A stretch of DNA of 44,189 bases from CAYVBE01 sp964572825 (GTDB lineage: Bacteria; Planctomycetota; Brocadiia; SM23-32). Shown one piece after another: positions 25,140-36,292 of the stretch. The stretch's first letter is position 1. Each line of letters starts with the position of its first letter. A program made the translations under genes and the position numbers. The stretch lies in assembly GCA_964572825.1 (NCBI GenBank), contig CAZNGS010000037.1, positions 1 through 44,189 on the forward strand, given 5' to 3'. A model generated the notes under the pieces. That model worked only from the letters and a program-made list of their open reading frames with translations. It was not told where the DNA came from and made no database searches.

Positions 25140-26685
25140 CGCGGCGGTCCGGGAGACCGTGGTCATCGTGGACTTCGGCTCCCAGTACACCCAGCTTATC
25201 GCGCGCCGGGTGCGCCACGTGGGTGTTTACTGCCAGGTCGTGCCCTGCGACGAAAGGTGGGAGGGTATTGCGGAGCGCTCCCCCTGTGCCCTCATCTTGA
25301 GCGGCGGGCCGGGATCCGTTCTCGCGCAGGACGGCCCCCGCCTGGACCCGCGCGCCCTGGAGAGCGGACTGCCCGTTCTGGGCATCTGCTACGGTATGCA
25401 GTGGATGGCCTCCGAACTGGGGGGCAAGGTCGTGCGCGCGGGCCGAAGGGAATACGGTCCGGCCACGCTCCGGGTGGACGACGATTCCGGGCTTCTCCAG
25501 GGGCTGGCGGAGAGCACGCGGGTCTGGATGAGCCACGGCGACCAGGTGCAGCAGTTGCCGCCCGGGTTCCGCCGCCTGGCGCACACCGAGAGCTGCCCCG
25601 TGGCCGCCATGGCGGATGCCCGCAGGGGGCTCTACGGCCTGCAGTTCCACCCGGAAGTGGTGCACACCCCGGAGGGCACCCGCATCCTCCGGAGCTTCCT
25701 GTTCGATGTCGCCGGCTGCGCCGGCGGCTGGTCGATGGCCGATTTCGTGCAGGTTGCCGTGGAGCGGATACGGCAGCAGGTGGGACGGGGGCGTGTGATC
25801 TGTGGCCTGTCGGGCGGGGTGGACTCCGCCGTGACCGCCGCCCTGCTGCACCGGGCCATCGGGGACCGGGCGGTCTCCATCTTCGTGGACAACGGGCTCC
25901 TGCGGGCGGGTGAACCCGAGAGCATCCGGCAGTTCTTTCGGGAAAGCTACCCTCTGAATCTCGACTACGTGGACGCGGCCGACCGGTTCCTGGACGCCTT
26001 GAAAGGCGTCACCGATCCCGAGGAGAAACGCAAGGTCATCGGCAGGGTGTTCGTGGACGTGTTTCGGGAGGAAGCCGGGCGCATCGGGCGGGTCCGGTAC
26101 CTGGCCCAGGGCACCCTTTACCCGGACGTGGTCGAGAGCGAGTCCGCTCACGGTGGGCCCTCGGCGCGCATAAAGAGCCACCATAACGTGGGCGGGCTGC
26201 CGGAAGACCTGGACTTCCAGCTCGTCGAGCCGCTCCGGGACCTGTTCAAGGACGAGGTGCGGCAGTTGGGCGCCGAGCTCGGCCTGCCGCAGCAGATACT
26301 CAGACGCCAGCCCTTCCCCGGCCCCGGCTTGGCCGTGCGCATCATCGGCGAGGTGACCCCGGAGCGTCTGCGCATAGTGCGCCAGGCGGACCGGCGGGTG
26401 CAGGAGGAACTCCAGGCACGCGAGATATACGACGACATCTGGCAGTCCTTCGCCGTGCTGCTGCCTGTGAAGACGGTGGGAGTGATGGGAGACGGGCGCA
26501 CGTACGCCAACGTCTTGGCGCTGCGCATCGTGAGCAGCACGGACGGCATGACTTCGGACTGGGTTCGGGTTCCTTGCGACATCCTGGCGACCATTTCCAA
26601 CCGGATCATCAACGAGGTGCGCGGCGTGAACCGGGTCGTTTTCGACATCAGTCCAAAGCCACCCAGCACCATCGAGTGGGAATAG
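25123..26685 (+). CDS. guaA: GMP synthase (glutamine-hydrolysing)
   Basis: A 520-residue two-domain enzyme converting XMP to GMP. The glutaminase domain has Cys89 in LGICYGMQWMASELGG and QFHPEVVHTPEG. The ATP pyrophosphatase domain begins at about residue 205, with the PP-loop GLSGGVDSAV near 228-237. The C-terminal dimerisation domain has QPFPGPGLAVRIIGE and ends in VFDISPKPPSTIEWE, both typical and full length. The gene starts inside the last codons of carA. It sits between the two carbamoyl-phosphate synthase subunit genes, an uncommon order. Confidence 0.96.
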   Translation: MSERDDAAVRETVVIVDFGSQYTQLIARRVRHVGVYCQVVPCDERWEGIAERSPCALILSGGPGSVLAQDGPRLDPRALESGLPVLGICYGMQWMASELGGKVVRAGRREYGPATLRVDDDSGLLQGLAESTRVWMSHGDQVQQLPPGFRRLAHTESCPVAAMADARRGLYGLQFHPEVVHTPEGTRILRSFLFDVAGCAGGWSMADFVQVAVERIRQQVGRGRVICGLSGGVDSAVTAALLHRAIGDRAVSIFVDNGLLRAGEPESIRQFFRESYPLNLDYVDAADRFLDALKGVTDPEEKRKVIGRVFVDVFREEAGRIGRVRYLAQGTLYPDVVESESAHGGPSARIKSHHNVGGLPEDLDFQLVEPLRDLFKDEVRQLGAELGLPQQILRRQPFPGPGLAVRIIGEVTPERLRIVRQADRRVQEELQAREIYDDIWQSFAVLLPVKTVGVMGDGRTYANVLALRIVSSTDGMTSDWVRVPCDILATISNRIINEVRGVNRVVFDISPKPPSTIEWE

Positions 26686-26769
26686 CCCGGATATCTCATG
26701 AGGGCAAAAGCGTCCGCTGGACGGGAAACACTCATGAAGTGTTCGGGATAGGGAGGGACGCACCGGAAC

Positions 26770-30027
<3,258 letters not shown>

Positions 30028-30082
30028 CCCCGCGCATGTCGCCGTCGCTTCACCCACTCCGTTGGACGCCTGCCCCGCGTTG

Positions 30083-30111
30083 TTGCCGGCCGGCGTTCTC
30101 TGGGCTATATT
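30083..30111 (+). promoter_or_regulatory. Predicted sigma-70 promoter of the UspA-like gene
   Basis: TTGCCG (30083-30088) and TATATT (30106-30111) are separated by 17 bp. The start would be near 30118, about 63 nt before the ATG. Confidence 0.45.
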
Positions 30112-30180
30112 GATCGGTTGCGGGAAGGACCGCTGTCCGACGACGGCTTCACCCAGACCTGAATCGTGGAGGTCCACGCC

Positions 30181-30693
30181 ATGTCGGCAGAGCGACACGA
30201 TTACACTCCACATGTGGACGAGACCGAGGAGCACTTCGAGGGGCGCGGCCGGCCGGTGCTGCTGGCGCTCTCCACGTTCCGGCACTCGGAGGCCGCCATC
30301 GAGTTTGCCACCGAGAAGGCGGCCGAAGGCAGGGACCTCGTGCTGGCCTACATCGCGGACGTGAATCTGGCCCGTTACTACCTCGGTAGCGACGTGGGCC
30401 TGTATCCCGAACTGCGGGAAAACACGCGCAGAGAGCTACTGCACCAGCACCGGCACGAGGCGGACGAGAAGGCCGCCGAGATCGCTCAACGCCTCCGGGG
30501 CCGTGGCGTCACCGTGCGGGTGTACGTCAACGTCGGCCGGTTCGCCGCCGAATGCCTCAAGCTGGTGGAGAAGGAGCATCCGGAGCTCATCGTGACCACC
30601 CGTTCCGAGCGCCCGCGATGGGTCAAGAAGTTCTTCGGATCGCCGGTGGACAAGCTGCGGGAGAAGACGGGCTGCCCCGTGATTGAGCGGTAA
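30181..30693 (+). CDS. UspA-like universal stress protein
   Basis: A 170-residue protein with an N-terminal acidic extension of about 27 residues followed by the UspA fold: GRPVLLALSTFRHSEAAIEFATEKAAEGRDLVLAYI, then RGRGVTVRVYVNVGRFAAECLKLVEKEHPELIVTTRS, then KKFFGSPVDKLREKTGCPVIE. The G-x2-G-x9-G(S/T) ATP motif of MJ0577-type members is incomplete (only FFGSPVDKL remains), so it probably does not bind ATP. ATG 30181 is chosen for GGAGG 8 nt upstream. It follows carB with its own promoter; no partner gene is evident. Confidence 0.75.
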   Translation: MSAERHDYTPHVDETEEHFEGRGRPVLLALSTFRHSEAAIEFATEKAAEGRDLVLAYIADVNLARYYLGSDVGLYPELRENTRRELLHQHRHEADEKAAEIAQRLRGRGVTVRVYVNVGRFAAECLKLVEKEHPELIVTTRSERPRWVKKFFGSPVDKLREKTGCPVIER

Positions 30694-31602
30694 TCGCCCC
30701 GGCTGCGCCCGTGGACTGAGTGAACGGAGTGGACAAACACGGACGGACACGGAAGCCGCCCGGCTCCGGGCAGGACTGGTGGGCCGCATGGGCCAGATGT
30801 GTGCGGTTGGCAACCACCCGGGCAAATCCATCCGCCGTGGCCGTTTTGCCGTGCAGTCCGATGGCTTTCAGGGTTCGCAGCCGCGCATGCGCAACGCGAA
30901 GTGGTCTGCCACCGCTCTGCTCTCGGTGAAGCTGGTCCGGCCGTTGCCGTTCCGCCGTTCGTTGAGCCCCATTTCTCCGCCGTCGTGCCGCCAATCCGCG
31001 GTTTCAAACTGTTCGCCTTTGCCGTAGTACCCACTGGTGCCGTCGTTCTGCGTGCCCGTTCTTTGCCCATGCTCCGAAGCGTCGCGCAAAGGGGAATACC
31101 TTTGTGTCGGACCGGTCGTTGCCGTTGGCGGTTTGTTGGACCCGTCTTTGCGCGGTCGTGCCGTCAATCCGCGTGAATCAGCGCTAATCTGTGGCTGCAT
31201 GCCGTTCGCCGTTACCGTAGTACCCACTGGTGCCGTCGTTCTCGGTGGTTTTTCTTTGTGCCTTTGTGCCTTCGTGTGAGATCAGTCGTTTCAGTCTGGC
31301 GTTGCCGTCACTTCGCCTTTTGTCCCCGTCCGCGGCGGGCAGGCTTCGCCTTTCGAACTTCCGCTGGCAGTGCCGCCTGCATCGTGACCGCCCGCTCCGG
31401 TATCCCGTGCTTGCCATGCATGGCGCAGGGCTTTCGAACCGCCCTGCAGCGGCAAAAAAGCGGGGTTGCGGTGGGACTGTGCCGCGATACAATGGCCGTG
31501 GCTATGTTATTCTCAAGCTCGGGCATGTGTGGTCCGGGGTGAGTGGTTTGCTCCTCTGTCCTCAGAAGTGAAGACTGTCGGACACTATGGGGAGGATCTC
31601 CG
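30694..31602. repeat. Non-coding region of degenerate repeats
   Basis: About 900 bp with ORFs only by chance. A 39-bp unit starting GTTCGCC occurs at 31011-31049 and 31204-31242 with two mismatches. A 19-bp unit GTCGTGCCGyCAATCCGCG occurs at 30982-31000 and 31155-31173. Together they indicate an imperfect tandem duplication of roughly 175-195 bp. Other tracts (ACAAACACGGACGGACACGG at 30733, TTTGTGCCTTTGTGCCTTCG near 31256) resemble low-complexity words common in many bacterial genomes. The first copy of a 34-bp repeat also found at 33575 lies at 30730-30763. A weak TTGCGG/TACAAT pair at 31466-31493 may serve the next gene. Confidence 0.6.
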
Positions 31603-31944
31603 ATGAGCGACGCCGATGATATCAGCCCGTCGGGGCCGGGGGAGGAGCGGATGTTTCTGGAGAAACGCCCCACCTGTGTGACTGTGATTGGTTGGGCGTG
31701 GATCGTGATCGGTGGGCTGGCGTGCCTGTCGGTCATATGGATTGTGCTCTTGACTTACGTGGTGGAGCCGGGGTTCGGCGCCCCTGACGCACTGCGCCAC
31801 GGGGGAACGGCGATAGTGTGGTTCGGGTTGATCCCGCTGCTTCTTCTTATTGAAGCAGCGTTCGGGGTGCTCGGGCTGGTGGCCGGCATCAATTTCCTGA
31901 AGCTCAAGGCCTGGTCCCGGAAAGTCCTGCTGGTTCTGAGTTGA
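31603..31944 (+). CDS. Membrane protein fragment (5' part of a gene split by an in-frame TGA)
   Basis: A 113-residue product with an ideal ribosome site (GGGGAGGATCTCCG before the ATG). Two transmembrane segments are visible: VTVIGWAWIVIGGLACLSVIW and WFGLIPLLLLIEAAFGVLGLV, ending GINFLKLKAWSRKVLLVLS. It stops at TGA (31942-31944). The same reading frame continues at once into the membrane/ankyrin ORF that starts at 31951. In such membrane domains the sequence after KVLxVLS is usually Trp, one base away from TGA. I read this as the first part of one interrupted gene, although a sequencing error or a true two-cistron arrangement is possible. Confidence 0.6.
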   Translation: MSDADDISPSGPGEERMFLEKRPTCVTVIGWAWIVIGGLACLSVIWIVLLTYVVEPGFGAPDALRHGGTAIVWFGLIPLLLLIEAAFGVLGLVAGINFLKLKAWSRKVLLVLS

Positions 31945-31950
31945 GTACTC

Positions 31951-33516
31951 ATGCTGTACTTCGTTGGGCTCGGGATCGTGACGATCTCTGTCGGCGTGCG
32001 GCAGATTGCGGTGCAAGGCCAACCGGTGGGCGAGACCGTCTTCGGCGGCATGATGGTGTTCGTGGTCGTCGCACTGTACGGCATGCCAGTTGGAATCATG
32101 CTGAAATACCTGCGCGGCGATAGGGTCAAGGGGGCGATGATCGGTCCCGCCGAACCCTCCGTCGGTTCTGACTCCGACCAGGCGGAGGGGTCGGAGTCGT
32201 CCTCCAGGGATCACCGACGCACCCTTTTGGTTGTCCTGTTGGTCATTCTGCTGTGCGCAGGGCTGGGGGGCTCGGCATTCTGGTGGATGCATCGTGCCCG
32301 TGCCGCCCGGGCAAGGGAGCTCACTGAAGCCGTACACAACGAGAACGTCGCGAAGGTGCAATCGATGCTGGAAGCCGGCGCAGACCCCGGCGTCCGGCTG
32401 GAGGAAGGATGGACGGCGCTCCACTGCGCCGCCGACGCTGGTCACCGGGAGATCGCTGAGCTCCTGCTCGATCACGGTGCCGACATCAACGCCCGCATCG
32501 ATTTTGGGGATACGCCCCTTCACCGCGCGGTTTACCACGATAAGAGCTTCGTGGAGTTCCTGATCCGAAGCGGTGCCGGAGTGCGTGCAGAAAACGGACT
32601 GGGAAAAACGCCCTTGCACTACGCGTGCAGCGCGGGGAAGCGGGAGGTCGTCTCTACGCTGATAGAGGCCGGAGCCGACGTCAATGTGCCGGATCAGCGT
32701 GGCGAGACGCCTTTGCACGAAGCGTGTCGTGCAGGCAACCCGGAGGTCGTCGCTGCGTTGATAGAAGCGGGCGCCCAAATCGATGGATCGGTTCAGCATG
32801 GAGCAACGCCCCTCCACGTTGCGGCAAATTCGGGCGAACGGGAGGCGGTCGCGTTGCTGCTACGCTCCGGGGCCGAGGTGAATGCTCGCGCAAACAACGG
32901 TTACACGCCTCTCCATTTCGCCGCTGACCATCCCGACATCATGCGTCTCCTCATTGAAGAGGGAGCCGACGTGGAGGCGGCGACCGACAATGGAGTAACG
33001 GCACTGCACCTTGCCGCAGGAAGGGGGCCGCCGGAGTGCGCAGAACTCCTGGTCAAAGCGGGTGCGGACATCAACGCCCGCGGGGGCTGGCACGGCGGAA
33101 CCCCCCTGCACCTTGCCTGCGGCGCCGGCCATGAGGAGATGGTGCGGAGGCTGCTGTCGCTTGGGGCGAAAGTCAATGCTGCGGACGACAACGGCGAAAC
33201 CCCGCTGGCCCGTGCGGCGGCGGTCGGCCGGGTGGAGGACTGGAGGGATTACCTGGCCTGCGCAAGGGCACTGCTCGCGCAGGGCGCAGACCCCAATCAC
33301 GCGGACAACGCGGGCGAAACGCCCCTGCACGTGACGGTTACCAGGGAGTTTACGAAAATGGTCGAGCTATTGCTGGAGAACGGGGCGGATGCCACCATCC
33401 GAGACGAGCAGGGCAGAACGCCGACGGATCTGGCCCACAAGTACGGGTACGAAGACCTGCTGCCGCTGCTGAAGAGGTACCAGGAGGGCAGCGGTTGGAC
33501 TCCGCCGCATAAATGA
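31951..33516 (+). CDS. Membrane-anchored ankyrin-repeat protein (3' part of the split gene)
   Basis: A 521-residue ORF. Three hydrophobic segments come first: MLYFVGLGIVTISVGV, MMVFVVVALYGMPVGIML and LLVVLLVILLCAGLGGSAFWW. From about residue 128 an N-cap and roughly eleven ankyrin repeats follow, with consensus TPLHxAAxxGxxEVVxLLLxxGADVNA (for example TPLHYACSAGKREVVSTLIE). Ankyrin stacks bind other proteins; the last membrane segment would place them on one face of the membrane. No Shine-Dalgarno precedes ATG 31951, which is 6 nt after the TGA of the upstream ORF in the same frame. The whole gene would be 31603-33516, about 637 residues. Confidence 0.75.
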   Translation: MLYFVGLGIVTISVGVRQIAVQGQPVGETVFGGMMVFVVVALYGMPVGIMLKYLRGDRVKGAMIGPAEPSVGSDSDQAEGSESSSRDHRRTLLVVLLVILLCAGLGGSAFWWMHRARAARARELTEAVHNENVAKVQSMLEAGADPGVRLEEGWTALHCAADAGHREIAELLLDHGADINARIDFGDTPLHRAVYHDKSFVEFLIRSGAGVRAENGLGKTPLHYACSAGKREVVSTLIEAGADVNVPDQRGETPLHEACRAGNPEVVAALIEAGAQIDGSVQHGATPLHVAANSGEREAVALLLRSGAEVNARANNGYTPLHFAADHPDIMRLLIEEGADVEAATDNGVTALHLAAGRGPPECAELLVKAGADINARGGWHGGTPLHLACGAGHEEMVRRLLSLGAKVNAADDNGETPLARAAAVGRVEDWRDYLACARALLAQGADPNHADNAGETPLHVTVTREFTKMVELLLENGADATIRDEQGRTPTDLAHKYGYEDLLPLLKRYQEGSGWTPPHK

Positions 33517-33835
33517 GGCGGCAGGCGGGCACGCCCGTCGTGGGGGGGCGGCTGAGCTGCATTCTTCAAGAGACTGGACAAACACGGACGGACACGGACG
33601 CCGCCCGGGGACGTGCGGCTGCTGAACGTGGTGCCCATGCTGGATGTCGACCGTAAATGGGGCGAATACCCCCTGACGGTGTAGCCGTCGGCCGACAGGT
33701 CGATCGGCCACCGACAACTCTCAACTGACAACTGGCAACTGGCAACTGGCAACTGACAACTGACAACTGACAACTGACAACTGACAACTGACAACTGACA
33801 ACTGACACCCGGCTGTCTACCGAGGAGTGCGGGAC
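33517..33835 (+). repeat. Heptanucleotide tandem array and 34-bp repeat upstream of nagB
   Basis: Twelve head-to-tail copies of CAACTGA/CAACTGG run from 33722 to 33805 (copies 2-4 are CAACTGG, the others CAACTGA), preceded by one decayed copy. The array ends 30 bp before the nagB ATG. The second copy of the 34-bp repeat TGGACAAACACGGACGGACA... lies at 33575-33608, one mismatch from the copy at 30730. No gene is present; the chance ORF across the array encodes a QLSVVSC repeat. Confidence 0.85.
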
Positions 33836-34600
33836 ATGAAGATCGTGGTCTGCGGGAGCAAGGAGAAGATGGGCCGCCGCGCGGCGGGCGAGGGGGCGGA
33901 GCTGATCCGCGCCGCGCTATCCGAGCGCGGGGAAGCAAACATCGTGCTGGCCACGGGCGTCTCCCAGTTCGAGATGCTGGAGGCGCTGGTGGTGGAGCAG
34001 GTGGACTGGCAGCAGGTGGAGGCCTTCCACCTGGATGAATACGTGGGACTTCCCATGTCGCACCCCGCGTCGTTCCGGCGCTACCTGAAGGAGCGGTTTG
34101 CCGACCGGGTGCCGGTAAGGGAATTTCACTACATTGACGGGGAGGCCGACCCGCGGCGGGAGTGCCGGCGGCTGAACGAGCTGATCTCGGGCCGCACGGT
34201 CGACGTGGCCTTCATAGGGATCGGCGAGAACGGCCACCTGGCCTTCAACGACCCCCCTGCTGATTTCCAGACGGAGCAGCCCTACATCGTGGTCGAGCTG
34301 GACGAGGCGTGCCGGCGCCAGCAGGTGGGCGAGGGGTGGTTCGAGTCCGTGCAGGACGTGCCGAAGGAGGCCATATCGATGTCCATCCGGCAGATACTCA
34401 AGGCCGGGGCGATCGTCTGCACCGTGCCGGAGGGTAGGAAGGCCCGGGCGGTGGAGGGGGCCGTGACGGGTTCGGTGACCCCGGACCTGCCCGCTTCCAT
34501 CCTCCAGGAGCACGATGCGACGGCGCTCTACCTGGACGTGGACTCCGCGGCGTTGCTGCCTGAAAGTGCGATCGACGAGGGGCGGGGCGAAACGGGCTGA
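33836..34600 (+). CDS. nagB: Glucosamine-6-phosphate deaminase/isomerase family
   Basis: A 254-residue NagB/RpiA/SoL-fold protein, probably converting glucosamine-6-phosphate to fructose-6-phosphate plus ammonia. Features are LATGVSQFEMLEAL (phosphate loop), AFHLDEYVGLP (substrate Asp, Glu) and VAFIGIGENGHLAFNDPPA with the ring-opening His and Glu. The ENGH motif is the bacterial NagB type. The ATG at 33836 has AGGAG 8 nt upstream and is preferred over GTG 33827. A terminator follows directly. The leader contains the heptanucleotide array. It may handle amino sugars released by the hydrolases in the window, or be a relative with another sugar phosphate. Confidence 0.85.
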   Translation: MKIVVCGSKEKMGRRAAGEGAELIRAALSERGEANIVLATGVSQFEMLEALVVEQVDWQQVEAFHLDEYVGLPMSHPASFRRYLKERFADRVPVREFHYIDGEADPRRECRRLNELISGRTVDVAFIGIGENGHLAFNDPPADFQTEQPYIVVELDEACRRQQVGEGWFESVQDVPKEAISMSIRQILKAGAIVCTVPEGRKARAVEGAVTGSVTPDLPASILQEHDATALYLDVDSAALLPESAIDEGRGETG

Positions 34601-34603
34601 ATC

Positions 34604-34619
34604 GCCCCCGTTCGGGGGC
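34604..34619 (+). terminator. Intrinsic terminator after nagB
   Basis: GCCCCCG-TT-CGGGGGC forms a perfect 7-bp stem four bases after the nagB stop, followed by a T-rich tract (TGTGTGTTGTTTTT). Confidence 0.7.
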
Positions 34620-34959
34620 TGTGTGTTGTTTTTGGCGCCGTTATCCCCAGGGCTCAGCCGCTGACGCGGTCTTCGCCCCGGGCTACCTTTGAGTCGGCCC
34701 TGGCCGGCCTCTATCTTCGGCAGTCCACAGGCCCGCCGTGTCGGTGTGGGGGAGGCACCGCCTGTCGGCGTTGGGCGGGCTGGAGGGCCATGCTCCGTCG
34801 TGGCCGCACAGGGGTCGGACGCGACAGAGCGCGTCCCTCCAAAAGAGCGTGATGGGTCTCTGGAGACCCGGAGGCCCGTTGGCGTTTGGGTGGTCCCTGC
34901 CGGGCCTCCACGACCACGCTCGGCGTGCCGCCGTCGGTTCGATCTGGACCTGTGGCTCG
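34620..34959. repeat. Intergenic region with a long imperfect palindrome
   Basis: No gene is visible. An imperfect inverted repeat spans 34782-34840: GGAGGG...CTCCGTCGTGGCCG pairs with CGGACGCGACAGAGCGCGTCCCTCC around a 9-base loop (CACAGGGGT), with several G-T wobbles. This looks like a REP- or MITE-type palindrome. Both flanking genes are read toward this region. Confidence 0.5.
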
Positions 34960-36138
34960 TCAGGGGTTGGCCTGGACGATGCGTTCCAGGGCGGCTTCGA
35001 GCACTTCGTCCGGGTAGGTCAGGGAGATGCGGAAGAACCCCTCGCCCCACTGGCCGTAGCCGCGCCCCGGGGTGACGACCACGCCGCTTTTCTCCAGCAG
35101 GTCCGCGGCGAAGTCTCCGCTGGAGCCCTCGTATCGGTCCGGCACGGGCGCCCAGACGTAGATGGTGGCCTTCGGCCTTTCCAGCGACCAGCCGGCGGAG
35201 TTCAGGGCCTCCACCACCATGTCGCGCCGGCGGCGATAGACGGCGTTGATCTGCGGGCACAGTTCGTCCGCCATGGACAGCGCCCGGGCGGCGGCGAACT
35301 GGATGGCCCGCAGCGTGCCGTTGTCGATGTTCTCCTTGACGGTGCGCAGCGCGGCCACGGCGGACCGGTTCCCCACCACGGCGCCCACGCGCCAGCCGGT
35401 CATGGAGAATGCCTTGCTGAGACTGAAGAACTCGACCGCCGCCTCGTGCGCGCCCTCCACCTGCAGGATGCTCGGCGCCTCGTAGCCGTCGTAGCAGTTC
35501 AGGCCGTAGGCGTTGTCGTGGACGATCAGGACGTTGTTCTGGCGCCCGAACTCGACGGCCGTCTCGAAGAACTCCAGGTCCGCCGTGGCGGTGGTGGGGT
35601 TGTTGGGGTAGTTGAGCCAGAGAACCTTCGCCAGCCGGCGCACCTCGTGGGGGATGGCCTCGAAGTCCACCAGGAACTCGTTCTCCGGCAGCAGCGGCGC
35701 CCAGTGCGTGACGGCGCCGGCGAAGGTGTGTCCGATGTTGTAGGTGGGGTAGCCGGGGCTGGGTGCGACGGCCGTGTCGCCGGGGTTGAGCATGGTCAGG
35801 GCGAACTTGGCGATGGAGTCCTTGGCGCCCATGGTGGTGACCACCTGGTCCTCCGCCAGAGCGACGCCGTAGTGGTGGCGGTAGAACTCCCGGACGGCCT
35901 CAGGGAACTCCTCGACCGGCTGATCGCACCCGTAGCGATGCCGGTCGGGGTCGGAGGGGTCGCGGACGGCGCGGCAGAGCTCCTCCACGATGGGATCGGG
36001 CGTGGGCCGGTCGGGGTCGCCGATGCCGAGGTTGATGATCTCGACACCCCGGTCGCGGACGGCGGAGATCCTGCGGCGCAGGTCGGCGAACAGGTAGGGT
36101 GGCAGTTTGCGCAGTCGCTCCGGTTGTTGTATCTCCAT
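34960..36138 (-). CDS. dapL: LL-diaminopimelate aminotransferase
   Basis: A 392-residue class I PLP aminotransferase predicted to turn tetrahydrodipicolinate straight into LL-diaminopimelate, bypassing succinylated intermediates. The N-terminus ERLRKLPPYLFADLRRRISAV followed by INLGIGDPDRPTP is characteristic of bacterial DapL. The PLP site is visible in LWLNYPNNPTTATA, VHDNAYGLNCYDGY and SLSKAFSMTGWRVGAV with the Schiff-base Lys. ATG 36138 has GGAG 7 nt upstream; the open frame continues upstream without homology. A TTGACA/TATACT promoter lies 45-72 bp upstream. With DapF it supplies meso-diaminopimelate. Confidence 0.9.
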   Translation of the reverse strand: MEIQQPERLRKLPPYLFADLRRRISAVRDRGVEIINLGIGDPDRPTPDPIVEELCRAVRDPSDPDRHRYGCDQPVEEFPEAVREFYRHHYGVALAEDQVVTTMGAKDSIAKFALTMLNPGDTAVAPSPGYPTYNIGHTFAGAVTHWAPLLPENEFLVDFEAIPHEVRRLAKVLWLNYPNNPTTATADLEFFETAVEFGRQNNVLIVHDNAYGLNCYDGYEAPSILQVEGAHEAAVEFFSLSKAFSMTGWRVGAVVGNRSAVAALRTVKENIDNGTLRAIQFAAARALSMADELCPQINAVYRRRRDMVVEALNSAGWSLERPKATIYVWAPVPDRYEGSSGDFAADLLEKSGVVVTPGRGYGQWGEGFFRISLTYPDEVLEAALERIVQANP

Positions 36139-36182
36139 TGCGCTTCTCCGGTGAATTGTGCGGTTTCTCGGGCGGACTGGAG

Positions 36183-36210
36183 AGTATATCGGCTGGCGGT
36201 GGGTTGTCAA
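36183..36210 (-). promoter_or_regulatory. Predicted sigma-70 promoter of dapL
   Basis: On the minus strand TTGACA (36210-36205) is perfect, followed after 16 bp by TATACT (36188-36183). Transcription would start near 36176, about 38 nt before the ATG. Confidence 0.65.
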
Positions 36211-36292
36211 AACCAAACGGCGCTTGCGCCGCTGGCCGCGTCGTCCTAAACTTGCCCTCCTGGTCCTGGGTCCCTGCTGGAGAGAGGTATTC

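Noticed and set aside
31184..31492. ORF with a peptide like HEGTKAQRKTTE
   Set aside because: It is the reverse translation of a widespread low-complexity intergenic word, with no ribosome site or homology.
33566..33808. Minus-strand ORF encoding a repeated QLSVVSC peptide
   Set aside because: It is the translation of the heptanucleotide array; a repeat with period 7 gives an open frame by chance.
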